Positions 15,000 to 25,500 of a DNA stretch of 64,000 nt are shown here, in pieces. Both the position numbers and the translations under genes were made by a program. Under the pieces are notes generated by a model that worked only from the letters and a program-made list of their open reading frames with translations, searched no databases and was not told the DNA's origin. The stretch lies in assembly GCA_003313425.1 (NCBI GenBank), contig NHZP01000060.1, forward strand, positions 62,001-126,000, given 5' to 3'. Numbering within the stretch: position 1 is the stretch's first letter; each line of letters opens with the position of its first letter. The DNA comes from Pseudopyrenochaeta lycopersici. Taxonomy: Eukaryota; Ascomycota; Dothideomycetes; Pleosporales; Pseudopyrenochaetaceae.

Positions 15000-15477
15000 G
15001 CCCAGGCTCTGCCAGGGTTACCAGCTAATCTAAGGCGCCTATGGTAGACTATACTATTGGAGAGAAACCAACTAAGGCATTAACAGCCAGACAAGGAGCT
15101 TCCTCAGCGAACTCTAACTCCCTGTTGTCATGCATCTCTAACGCAAGACACAACGCCTTCTTCCGCGCCCTTTCTTCCGCCTGCTTTAGAATCGCCTTAT
15201 TCTGAAGCAACCGCGCGATCACGGTTACTAGTAACTTCTTGTTATTATCTACCTTCTTCTAGTACTCGTCACGAGTTTTGTCTAGAGAAGCCTAGGATAT
15301 GTTTACACACGGTTTTCCCAAACAAGTGCACTTAGCACATTTTAAGTTCGAATTTAGTATAATGTAACAAATGATGTTGTCCCTAAAACACTTATTGCAA
15401 GCAAATTCAGTAATAGTTTTAGCACGGAGGATTTTGTTGTAAAGACGCAGGTTACGAATCCGGGACTTAGATGACAT
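15000..15477 (-). pseudogene. Antisense gene in Gypsy-1: cysteine-rich and coiled-coil protein remnant
   Basis: On the strand opposite pol, a frame starts at 15,477 (MSSKSRIRNLRLYNKILRA). It shows a cysteine cluster, CNKCFRDNIIC then CAKCTCLGKPC, resembling a zinc-binding module. An in-frame TAG at 15,292 (likely a Trp codon hit by RIP) ends the intact part. The frame then continues through a basic, Glu/Lys-rich helical stretch (KKVDNNKKLL, KQAEERARKKA) to about 15,070, with one further TAG near 15,260 and another near 15,060. It converges with the pol tail and ends inside the interval before the 3' LTR. Function is unknown; I infer a second, antisense gene of this retroelement family. Confidence 0.6.
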
Positions 15478-15560
15478 TTTGTCTTACATTGCTACAGACG
15501 CGGGGTACGCCGCCTTTAAGCCGATCTAGCTACACATCACGTGATTCGAGACGAATCCCA

Positions 15561-15577
15561 AAGAAGGAGAGGGATGG
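15561..15577 (+). other. Polypurine tract of Gypsy-1
   Basis: A purine run AAGAAGGAGAGGGATGG sits directly before the TGTTAGG start of the 3' LTR, as expected for plus-strand priming. Confidence 0.75.
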
Positions 15578-15970
15578 TGTTAGGATCTGAAATCCTGGAC
15601 AGGGAGAGAGAGCCTCAGGCGCTGACAGCCAGTCAAGAAGCGCCAGTGTTCCACTCTGCCGCACGTCACGTGACCGCTCGCTCTGCCAAGGACGAGCGCT
15701 CGCAGCGCTCGCGGCGAGCGCGACGAGCGCGTTATGTATATAGATCACCACAATGAACCCTTATGGCTTATTGTGTTCAACTTAATATTATACTCTACAG
15801 TATAGTGATAGCAATACTAATTGTTCTTAACCTTTAGTACTCTTTACAGAAGCACCCTCTTACTGTCTTAGTATTAAACCCCCTTCCATCTAGTCCCTCA
15901 CTCTATCCCGGAGAACCAACCTTGCAATCTCATTGGCCATCCTCACCGATAGCTTTTAAGATCCTTCACA
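15578..15970 (+). repeat. 3' LTR of Gypsy-1
   Basis: The repeat is 393 bp, starts TGTTAGGATC and ends TCCTTCACA, followed by the ATTAT duplication. It is the less mutated of the two LTRs. TCACGTGA recurs at 15,666-15,673, and another TCACGTGA lies just outside at 15,537-15,544. Confidence 0.95.
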
Positions 15971-15975
15971 ATTAT

Positions 15976-18640
15976 AAGGTCCCTAAAAGTTATACTACGT
16001 ACCTCCTAACGCAGTATAGTAGTAGTAATACAGTTTAGATATAGGCCTAGTAAATAATAAAGCTTAATGTTAGTAAGGCTGTTACTCTAGTTCTTCTTTT
16101 TCTTATTCTAACTAATAAATTTAGGCTTAGCTTTTAAATCCTAAAAGCTTCTATTATTATCTAGAGGCTATATTAAAGAGAATAGCTTATTATAGGCCTA
16201 GCTAGTAAATAGAATTAGCTCTACTTATTTAAATTCTTTAATATTTATTAGTTTAAATATAGTATTACCTCTTATAGTAAGTATATAATAGTCCTTAACT
16301 ATAACTTACTTTAGTTACTTAGAATAAGGAGGTTTAGTAGGAGCTTGCTTCTAAACTTTACTCTGCCTAACTTTCTTAAGAACTAGATCTTTCCTAATAT
16401 TCTAACGCGTTTAAAAGTATATTACTATATAAGTTAAGCTAGTATTTACTACTCCTTCCTTAAAAGTACTAAGAATAATGTCCTAAGATATAACCTTATT
16501 AAGTGTAAAATACGCCTTAGTTAAGCCTCTTAGTAATATCCTAACATTCTAAAAGTTTAGAAGATCCTTAGCTAGGCTTATAGCTACCCTACTATATCTA
16601 TTTTCTATAATTATATTTATATTAGGACTAACTACCTTCTGTTACTGCGTAGCTAGTAGTCTAAGCTTTTAATATTAAGTAGGCCTTAAGTCTACTCTAT
16701 TAAACTTCTCTAGATATACTACTAATACTAGCTAATCTAGAATATTATTAGTAACTTTATAATACTCTTAGATTTTCTATTTTAACTAATAGAGCTATAG
16801 TATTTAGGGTGCAGTTCTTTAGATTTACTCTAACCTCTTATGCGAAAGACTAAAATAGTAAGTCTTATATCTAACTTCCCTATTCTACTTAAAGCTAATC
16901 TAGCTAAGATATAAAAGTAGCTAATATAGCTTATATTCTCTAGTAATATAACTAGGGAGGTTACACATATTATAAATATTTTAATATTTACGGCCTTAGA
17001 TAGTAATCGCGCCTTACTAAAGATTTAAGTTATAAAGAGCTATTATTACGTAAGAGCTATTATTCCTTTCTAATAGTAGCTACTTAATATTATCTCTTAA
17101 GATAACTTAGCTAATAAAGTACGCGTACGTAGCTAGGTTCCTTAGAATCTAACTAAGCTTAGGATAAACTATTATCTTATTAACCTTAGCTAGGCTAATC
17201 TTCTAGTTACTAAGGGCTAAAATAAGGTCTTAAACCTCTAGATCTACACTAGGTAGAAGAGCAGGCCTAGCTTCTTCTTAAACCTTACTTTTCTTATACT
17301 TATTAACTATATCTTTTAGCTACTTAGCTATTAATATTTTTTTTTCTTAATCTAGGATCTAGTATATAAGCTTAGCCTCTCTTTCTATATAGCTAAGGGA
17401 TATCTGTTTTATCCCCTCTCTCTAGCAGTATACGCGCTTAAGATACGTGTAAATCTTCTTAATATTAAAACTCTCTAGCTTATCTAGAATTAGCTCTTTA
17501 TATATATAGATAAAGATTATATCTTAGTCTTCTCTTAGGAGGCCTCTAGTAAAGAAGAAGCCAGCCTCTATCTTATGTAGCTAGCCTATCTTAATGTAAG
17601 CGTTACTATACGCTGCGAAGTTAGTTAAATACTTAGATAGTTTTAAGAATTTTCTTAATATCTTAGAAATATAAGTCTCTAAGAACGCTCGCGTTCCTAT
17701 GCGTTAAGCAATATCTTAATTATACTAATACTTTTTTATTACTTCTTAACGCTTCTTCTAGTCTAGTACCCTATATAGCCTTATTTTCTTAATAAAGCTT
17801 TTATATATAGTGTTATAGAAATCTAGAAGAATTCTTATCTTTTAATAGTTATTATAGCTACTATTATCTGCCTAGTAATTAAAGTTATCTAGGAACTTAG
17901 TAACGTCCTTTCCTATAAATAGAAAGTCTTTCTTTACTAGCCTTATAGGTATAAGTACTTTACTAGTATCTATAATATATTTTTTAATAACTTTAATAGT
18001 AGGCGTAAGATCTAATCTAAATAATAGTAAATCTAGTGTTAATTTAGCTATAAGGATAACTAAAGGCTAAATCCTAAATAGGCTGCTGCAGCCCTTTAGT
18101 ATAACTAAATAAGGAGACTGTAACTACTAGGTAGTTCCTTACTAACGCTAATAATTAACTAAAATCTAATACTATACTACTTCTAAATTATTTCTTAATT
18201 ATTTATAGTTATTCTTATTTCTATTTTCTATTATCTTATTCTTATTTCTTTTCTTTTTCCTTCTACTACTAAGTTAGCTTCCTCTTATCTTATAGGAAGT
18301 CTTAATTTATTATAGTAAGATAATAAGAATATAGCCTTAACAGAGCTAGTCCCTATTAACTCTTAGCTCTAAAAATATAGAGGGGGTAGCTGTAACAGCG
18401 CTATCCCTCTTAAAGGTTCTAAAGGCTAGCTGTAATAGCGCTATCCCTCTTAAAGGTTTATTAGAGTTAAATAGATACCTAGCTCTTTCTAGGTAATCCT
18501 ATAATCTCTATATCGTAATATAGCGCTCTTATATTTATATTTTTAACGTTAATAGTTTAATGCTATATAGGCTCTTTCTACTCTTATTAGCTATAGCTTA
18601 ACTAGAATAGACTATTATGCCCCTTAAGCTTTGCTATTAT
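15976..18640 (-). pseudogene. RIP-degraded retroelement gag-like region
   Basis: The best-preserved part is on the minus strand at about 17,270-18,000, read through TAG/TAA stops. Segments include IGKDVTKFLDNF, RIGTRAFLETYISKI, IEAGFFFTRGL and EREAKLIY, in the style of fungal retrotransposon gag proteins. The remainder (15,976-17,260 and 18,000-18,640) is CTA/TAG-rich with no clear motif. No LTRs were found for it. The element was already in place when Gypsy-1 landed, since it flanks the ATTAT duplication. The family assignment rests on remembered resemblance only. Confidence 0.4.
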
Positions 18641-18960
18641 TTATAGAGTTAATAAGGTAGTTTAGTATAATCCTGCAGTTCTAGTATTATAAATAAGAGG
18701 TAATACTAGAATTAAATGTGCGTAAATAGTAGGAGCAGCCCTGCCTATATAGTCTACTAGAAACGAAGGTAAGTATAGAGCCTAATTAAAAGTAATAAGT
18801 AAAATAGTCTAAAATCTTATTAAATTAATATAGCTAATGCACTAGCTACTTCGCAAAATCTTAGTTTTAAAGTGAATTATTGTAGTGTGTGGTGCATGAT
18901 GTTAAGATCTCTCGCACCTCTAAGTGTTATCACCAAATTTCGCTGACAAAGGAAACCTAT

Positions 18961-19595
18961 TGTGCCGATGCACTTGGTGACCTGATCACCTGGCCACTAA
19001 GGGCATCTCAGCTAGTTAGATACAGCAGTTCAGATGCAGCAGTTCAGATGCAGCAGTTCAGATGCAGCAGTTCAGATGCAGCAGTTCAGATGCAGCAGTT
19101 CAGATGCAGCAGTTCAGATGCAGCAGTTCAGATGCAGCAGCTCAGGCCACATCAGCTTAGGCCACAACAGCTCAGACTTTAAGGCAATTAAGCGAGATTA
19201 GCAGAAAAATAAGGATATAAGGAGGCAGGCAGGCGGAGGAAAGCAAGGAACCATTAAAGAAACCAAGCAAAAAAAAAACGATCCAGGAAACCAAGCAGAC
19301 GATCCAGAAAAACATCAAGAAAAGCATCTACTATCCAGGGGGAACATCTAAGGATCTACTATCTAGAAAAACACCCAGAAAACATCTACAAAAAAAAGTA
19401 ATCAAGAGAGTACAGACAGATAGACGGATACAGCTACTACAGATACAGTTATTACCCCCCTATTATTGTTCATCCTTGTTTACCTACCTCCTACCTCTCA
19501 TCTCATCCTTGATGAGATGACTACCTAGCTGTGTTCAGTGAGCTCAAGGCTACCATCGACAGGGAGAAGTTGGCTGAGGCCTCTGTTCCTGCACA
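18961..19595 (+). repeat. Solo LTR (family Y, 635 bp)
   Basis: It begins TGTGCCGATGCACTTGG and ends TTCCTGCACA, with CTAT on both sides (18,957-18,960 and 19,596-19,599) as a 4-bp target duplication. Removing it restores the unit X sequence seen in copy A, which supports the ends. It is longer than the 328-bp relative at 1720-2047, partly because it contains a 14-bp minisatellite. It looks less RIP-affected than the X copy it interrupts, so it inserted later. Confidence 0.82.
19023..19134. repeat. 14-bp minisatellite (8 perfect copies)
   Basis: Eight identical CAGCAGTTCAGATG units are followed by a degenerate ninth (CAGCAGCTCAGGCC). The array lies inside the family Y solo LTR and is absent from the copy at 1720. 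Because 14 is not a multiple of 3, the reading frame cycles every three units and gives a spurious repetitive peptide. Confidence 0.95.
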
Positions 19596-19637
19596 CTATC
19601 ATCACCTGATTGCCCAGGTACCCTGTGCAACGGCACA

Positions 19638-20067
19638 CCATGATGGAAATGAACTGAAAGTGACTTTTGATTTCATGTAATCGCAGGGGCTCTGCGGCAC
19701 GCCAAAAAAGAGAAATGGAGAGGGAAGAGAACGACATAATTTAATCTTATTACACCACAACCACCTCCTTCTGTTACTTGTGCTCGCTGCTATAGAAATT
19801 CTCTTACAATATTAGTTCTTCATAATTTCTAACTCCGTCTGTCTAGAGGGGCCTCGGTCCTTAGAGCGATAATACCCCGCCTGTAGGCCTAAATTATAAC
19901 CAAGTTTACCTTTTCTAAGTTTATAAACGCGTATAGCGTTACTAGTAGGTATACTTAATAACGTACTCTATTAGCCTTACTATAGTAAACATAGACAGAG
20001 GTTCTCCTTAATTACAATTTAAAATATATATAGTGCTTCAATAATTGGTGTAGATTCGTGTGGATAC
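19638..20067. other. Spacer without recognised gene
   Basis: About 430 bp lie between unit X copy B and the next solo LTR. Composition is mixed: a more GC-balanced start (to about 19,740) and an AT-richer remainder. No open frame or motif is supported. Confidence 0.4.
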
Positions 20068-20302
20068 TGTCATGGTTCAATCCTTCTAAAGGTAAAGTCG
20101 TAAGTGAAAGGTAACTATTGCCTTTACCTTTCACCTAGCTCAATCATCGGTTGAGCCTAACGGGAGCTAGCGGCTCTACCTCTTGTATTTAGGCATGACC
20201 TCTCCCCCGAAGGTGAGAGGCATCTGCTATTTTGTCTATTTCCTTTTAAATAGAGTTTCTCTCAACCAGACCGTCCCAATTGTGCCCATTGTCTGCCTTA
20301 CA
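20068..20302 (+). repeat. Solo LTR related to Gypsy-2 (235 bp)
   Basis: It begins TGTCATGGTTCAATCC and ends CTGCCTTACA, flanked by a perfect 5-bp duplication GATAC (20,063-20,067 and 20,303-20,307). It shares blocks with the Gypsy-2 LTRs, read on the opposite strand (TTCAATCC, CCCCGAAGGTGAGAGG, GACCGTCCCAA), so it is a related subfamily in the opposite orientation. A GTGAAAGGTAA/TTACCTTTCAC hairpin is kept in the same relative place. It shows little RIP. Confidence 0.85.
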
Positions 20303-20489
20303 GATACTGTTACTATTAGCAGAGAGAACGGCTTACCAAATCCAGCTCTACATAGCCTTAAACTGAAATGGATAAATACTCTCTTACACTAAAGAAAAAT
20401 TAAATATTTAAAACAACAACGCTTCAATAGATATGTAAGATAAGTTAGAATAACTTGTGCTCGCAAGAGATATCGCATTAAAGAGCTCG

Positions 20490-20791
20490 TGTAAGGCAGT
20501 CAACACGCACAGTTGGGACGGTCTTAGTTGAAGAAACTCAATTTAAAAGGAAATGGACAAAATAGCAGATACCTCTCACCTTCGGGGGAGAGGTGCTGCC
20601 TATATACATGAGCTAGAGCAGGCTAGTCCCGATCCAGTTACCTAGCTTAGTGAAAGGTAAGAGGTAACAGTTACCTTTCACCTGCGTCTAGTAACTTGGC
20701 AGGATCGTTACCTTTCACCTGCGTCTAGTAACTTGGAAGGATTAAACCCTTTCACCTGCGTCTAGTAACCTGAAAGGATTGAACCCTAACA
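20490..20791 (-). repeat. 3' LTR of Gypsy-2
   Basis: In element orientation it starts TGTTAGGGTTCAATCC and ends CTGCCTTACA. It contains three tandem 37-bp units (20,674-20,784) with the core ACCTGCGTCTAGTAAC, and an 11-bp inverted repeat GTGAAAGGTAA/TTACCTTTCAC. CpA sites are largely unmutated. Confidence 0.94.
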
Positions 20792-20805
20792 CGACCCCCC
20801 CCTTC

Positions 20806-23800
20806 AAAATAGTAAGGGCCTCTAAACTAAGAGACAAAAATTTAAGATAAAACATAAGAAAACTGTTTACTGCTAAGTCCCTCTAACTTAGTAAATCTAG
20901 TAATAGGCTTTGTATAGCGCTGCGCATGTCTAAACAGTTTCCTATACAAAATCGCTAAGCTCTAAGGTGTTTTCTAATACTTCTACCCTGCGACGCGAAA
21001 ACAGAACCTAAAGACCTTCGTACGATACATATAGGAGCAACCTTTGTAATTTTTGTTTAGTTGCAAGGTCCCTAGACATAGCGCGCAAAGCAAGGCGCAC
21101 TGCGTAGAGTAAGGGCGAAGGCGAGCAATCTTGAGGCTATAGATGCGCGAATTGAGGCTGGAGGCGCGCAAATCGAGGCAAATTGAGGCGCGCTAACTTG
21201 GGTAAAACTGTTTAGATACCTTCGTCGCCGCTAAGATACTCTTCTGCAGCTAGCCTATCCTTGTTAAGTAGTAACTAATTTAGAGGCATGCGACAAGTAG
21301 GTGGCTTAGGCTTATTAGGCTGTCGCTAATGAAATAAATAAGCGTCGTAGTTATTAGGGTACTTAGTTGCTGGGTGCTAGGTGGGTTTCAGGTATCTAGT
21401 CTATTTAATTAGGTACTGCCACTCGCGCTTTTAGCGGCCTTTAACGCTAGTTTGCTAGTAATTAAGAAAATTATTAATAAGCTACTTATCTTAAACCTCG
21501 CTGTTAGGATTAATTACCTTAACAGCTACTAGCTAAGCTAGCGCTTAATCTAGAAGCCCTTTTAAGGGCGCAGGCTAAAGAAGCTTAGGGTAAAATACAG
21601 GAAAAACTCCGCTGCCTAACATGTCTAGTAGAAGGTCTAATTAATACGCCTAGCTGTTATGCACGACTCTCGTAACGCTGTAAGGCCCTGCCTACTTAAG
21701 GTCCAGCTTCTTTAATTCCTGTTTAGTAGACTAATTAATTATGTTAACTATAACTTAGTCTCTAACAGCGTACTTTAGCACTAATTAGTAAGAGGTGTTA
21801 GCGTAGTAAGCTTATTCTTGTTAAGCCTATAGTATTTATTCTTACAAATAAGTAACTAGGTCCGCGTAGGTGCTTATAAGCTCGTCTACCTAGATTTTAT
21901 TACTAGCTGCGGCGCTACTAAGCTTTTTATTGCGGTTTTCCCCTAGGTGTATACTACTGCGAGGGTAATATCTAAGATCCGCAAAGAATAGCGTTATGCC
22001 TGTAGAGGCGTTAACTATATTGTTAGCCTAAAACTTAGCAACGTAAAGCTAGGCAGCCTAGTTAGTTTATGCGTAGTTAATATACTAATAAAGATAAATT
22101 TCTAAGGCTTAATTTGCCTGCTTAGTCTGCCTGTCTAATTTAGGGTGATAGGCTGTTAACAAGCGCTGTTAGATACGCAGTCGCTTACAGACCCGCCTCT
22201 AAAACTGACTAACGAAATTTGAACCGCGGTTAGAGACAATACTAAGGGGAATGCTATGCAATTTAAAGACCTCTATAAAGCACCTAGCAGCTTTAGCTAC
22301 AGTATAGCTATACGTAGGGAAAAAATGCCGTCTTTTTATAAGGCGGTCTATAATAACAAGGATATTCTTAAAAGTATAGCTATCTAGCTAAGAGGCAGGT
22401 AAATCTTAAATAAAATTAACTAAAATTTCCGTCCAGCGTCTATAAGGCACTGGCAGTGGCCGCAAGTAACTATACTTACTGTCCTGAAGGCTTTTTGTTT
22501 AGCGATAAGTAGCGCACGCGTCGCAATACTGTTTAATTAACAGGTGCATCTTTAGCTAGTAATACTGCGAGTATATAAGGAAGAACGTGTTGCAAGGGCC
22601 CTTATAACTAGTAATTTAATAGTCGTAACATAACTCTATAATGCGTCGGCGTAACTATAGGTTAGGAGGCACGTAAAGCCTAGTCTTATCTATCCACAGG
22701 CGTTAGGAAGCTCCTTTACCTATACTTAACAGGTCTGCAGCAGAGAAATAGTAGCTATTCTTATAAAACTATAATAGTAATTTAGCAGTTTTTATATTAA
22801 TAGCTTTGAAGGCCTTTTTAGCTATAGCGTTGTCAGCGTACGCGGCGTCTAGGATTTCTTCTGTTAACTAATAGTCGTCCTTGTAACAGGGCAGCGAAGG
22901 ATCTATTGTACTATTAATAGGCGTAGGATTATTATTATTATTATTAAATTCTACAGGAAAGTCTATTTTACGAGCGCGGGTAAAGCAAAATTACACTACT
23001 TTAGCTTATTCCTAGGATATTTAGTCTAGGGACTTAGGTTAACTAAGGGCTAAGGCGCGCAAGGCTGTTATAACTGCTAGTTACATGCCTAGGGAGAGTA
23101 CTTAGGGTCTAAGAATAGCAGCCCGTGTACTATAATAAGGGTCTTCTGCGTCTGTTAGAGTATCCTAAGGTCAACAGCTTAAAGCGTCTGCTTTACTGTT
23201 AGTTTCCCTAGGGGCATAGATAATCTTAAAGTTAAACTAGCTAAGAAATAAGGACTACTATACTTACTATTAGCTAAGTTTTTTAGTTATTATAAACTAT
23301 TCTAGGTTCTTATAGTCTGTTATTACCTATATTAGTTAAGAAGAGCCTATAAGTTTAGGCTCTTATTCCTTAAATACCTATATAATTACTATAAGTTTAA
23401 GATTATAGATGTTATAGTTACACTCTGCTAGGGAGTGTTTCTTTAAAAAGAAAGTAACAGGTTATAGGACGTCCTTATTGTTATATTACTTTATAACTCT
23501 GCCTAATACCTATCCTAACGTATTAGTAAAGATATAGATTTACTTAGCAGGATTAAAATACTTTAATACTACACTTATACGAAATGCTGCTTTAAGAGCC
23601 TTAAAAGCTTTTACTTCCTCCTCCTCTTATATAATTAGCTTATAATAAACCTTCTTATAGGCAAGTTTATTAGGATTACTACTTTTCTTTTCTATAACAG
23701 TAGCCTTAATAAGGCGTGTAAGCAGTAACGCTATCTTTAAGTAGCCTTTAATAAAGCGCCGGGAGAAGCTAGTGTACCTAAAGAAAGCGAGCATATCTTA

Positions 23801-25500
23801 GGCAGTCTTTAGTATTTCCTATTACTGTACAGCCTTAATCTTCTTAGGGTTAATTTTAACGCCCTTATTTATAATTATTATACCTAGGAACTTAATACGG
23901 TCTATATAAAATTCTAATTTGCGCGGGTCTATATAGAACCCTTTTTCCTTAAGGCGCGTAAGCACCTTTTTTACATACTCTATGTAGGCTTCTACTAATT
24001 CTAAGAAAACTAAGATATTGTCTAGATAGGCAGTACAAAACTTGTCGAGGTACTTAAAAAGAGCGCTGTTAATTACCTTTTAAAACGTAGCTAGAGTATT
24101 ACAGAGGCCTATAGGCATCACGCGGTATTAATAAGTGCCCTAACGCGTAGAGAAGGCAGTAAGCTACTCTAAACTAGGCTTTATGCGAATTTAATAAAAA
24201 GCGTGCACAACATTAAATTTAGAAAAGATAATAGCTTTATTAAGCTTAGCTAAAGTCTCGCAGAAGAAAGGAATTAGGTATTAATCCTTAACAGAGGCTT
24301 CGTTAAGGTCTTAATAATCTACGCAGACTTAGATGCTACCGCTAGGTTTAGCGACAATAAGTAAGTTATTTCGTACAGCAGAGGGTCCCTAGAAGATGAA
24401 ATCCTAGGCCTCTATCTCCTAAATATATTACTTAATAGCTTTAAACTGTTTACTAGAAAATAGTCTCGCTTAATAATTAGGTACCTTAGCTCCTAGCTTA
24501 AGCTTAATCTCGTAGTTATGTTCTAAGTAATCTAGGAGCTTAGCCGCGGCTGCTTTATCGAACACAGGAATAATCAAGGCATATTCCTTAAGCAGGTGCA
24601 GAGGCAGGATATCTTTTAACAAGACTTCCTTAGGAGGGTTAAAGAACTTATTATAGTCCTTTTATGCCGCTACGCGATAGATTTTCTGTAACACTCCTAG
24701 TAGTAAGCGACAAACTATTATAAACAGAGGGTAGTTTTTTTATTTAGTAAACGCCTGAATAGCTCTTAGCAAGACAACCTTAATGCCTACCGCAGGTTTA
24801 GTTTACTAGTGTAGTACTTAGTGTTTATTATCTAGCTTTGCTAGGGCTGCGGTATCTAACTTTACCTGTTGTTAGCTAGTCTTGCCTTTATTCCTGCTAT
24901 CTATAGAGGAACTAGGCTGTGTAGAGGCGTTAGGCGTGGCTCGCTCACAGACAACTTATAGTGTATGCGAGTGTTACTAGTATTCTATTTAGTAGTATGC
25001 GTTAGAGAATTTAATCATACCCTAATAGTAGTTAAAGCGTAGTACGTATAGTTTCCTCTAGCAGAATCCTAATACTAGGTTAAAGGCCCTATACTAGTTA
25101 AGAATATAGGCAGAAGTATACTTAAAGTAGGAATTAATTTTTATATAGAATTTAACCCTATAAGTAATAGATTCTAAAGTAACGCCTTTATATCCTTCAC
25201 ATATAATAGGCGTAATAAGAGGAATTAGTTAGAACCCTTAGGTAAGCTGGAGGAACCGCTGTAAGATAAAGTTCGTATCTGCCCTGTCGTCTACTAATAT
25301 CTGGGCGACGTAGGGGGCGTTTTCTCGTTATCTAATTATGCTTGTAAAAGCAAACTAGTCTAGGCTGTCTAGACACAGCTTATCTTTCTAGACAGCTTGC
25401 GTGCGTCGCAAGAGTGCCTGCGCTACGGGCTTGTGTATGCCGCCCTAGTAAGTAGCAGCCAGCGCGGTTTCTTAAGACTAATTATTAACCCTAGATAAAG
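20806..25500 (-). pseudogene. Gypsy-2 pol remnant: protease, RT, RNase H, integrase, chromodomain
   Basis: Read on the minus strand through TAG/TAA stops. The protease has a VDDRADTNFI active-site relative near 25,280. The RT catalytic box reads YLDN (Asn codon at 24,017-24,019, ancestral YLDD) and is followed by FLGIIIINKGVKINPKKIKA. RNase H spans about 23,220-23,540 (KKHSLAECNYNIY, VITDYKNLE). The integrase shows IVSNRGSNFVSQF (catalytic Asp to Asn) and AYHPKLDRQTKQAN (Glu to Lys, Gly to Arg). A chromodomain-like YLIK.TRYLKPTWHPAT follows near 21,400. The interval from about 20,806 to 21,250 has no recognised domain. Every catalytic change is a transition, as RIP predicts. Confidence 0.88.

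Larger units (their letters stand above)
9013..15970 (+). mobile_element. Complete but RIP-inactivated Ty3/Gypsy chromovirus (Gypsy-1)
   Basis: Two 393-bp LTRs bound a 6,958-bp element flanked by the 5-bp target duplication ATTAT (9008-9012 and 15,971-15,975). Domain order is gag with zinc knuckle, protease, reverse transcriptase, RNase H, integrase and chromodomain, which defines Ty3/Gypsy chromoviruses. A polypurine stretch (AAGAAGGAGAGGGA) abuts the 3' LTR. Dozens of in-frame TAG/TAA codons and Asp-to-Asn changes in catalytic sites make it inactive. By eye the two LTRs differ at about 19 sites, all transitions, nearly all in the distal half. Confidence 0.95.
18642..19637. repeat. LTR-like unit X, copy B (inverted), split by solo LTR Y
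   Basis: The parts 18,642-18,960 and 19,600-19,637 total ~357 bp and match copy A (3250-3357 plus 8362-8611) in reverse complement. Copy B is the more mutated: transitions such as TGTGGAG to TATAGAG are RIP-like in the left part. The two copies bracket about 10 kb in inverted orientation. I could not find a convincing target duplication for this copy. Confidence 0.65.

Noticed and set aside
15541..15756. 71-codon plus-strand frame crossing the 3' LTR boundary
   Set aside because: It begins in the polypurine region and runs through the GC-rich LTR; compositional artefact.
18889..19182. 97-codon frame with repeated Gln/Ser-rich peptides
   Set aside because: It is produced by the 14-bp minisatellite in a solo LTR and crosses the X/Y junction, so it is not a gene.
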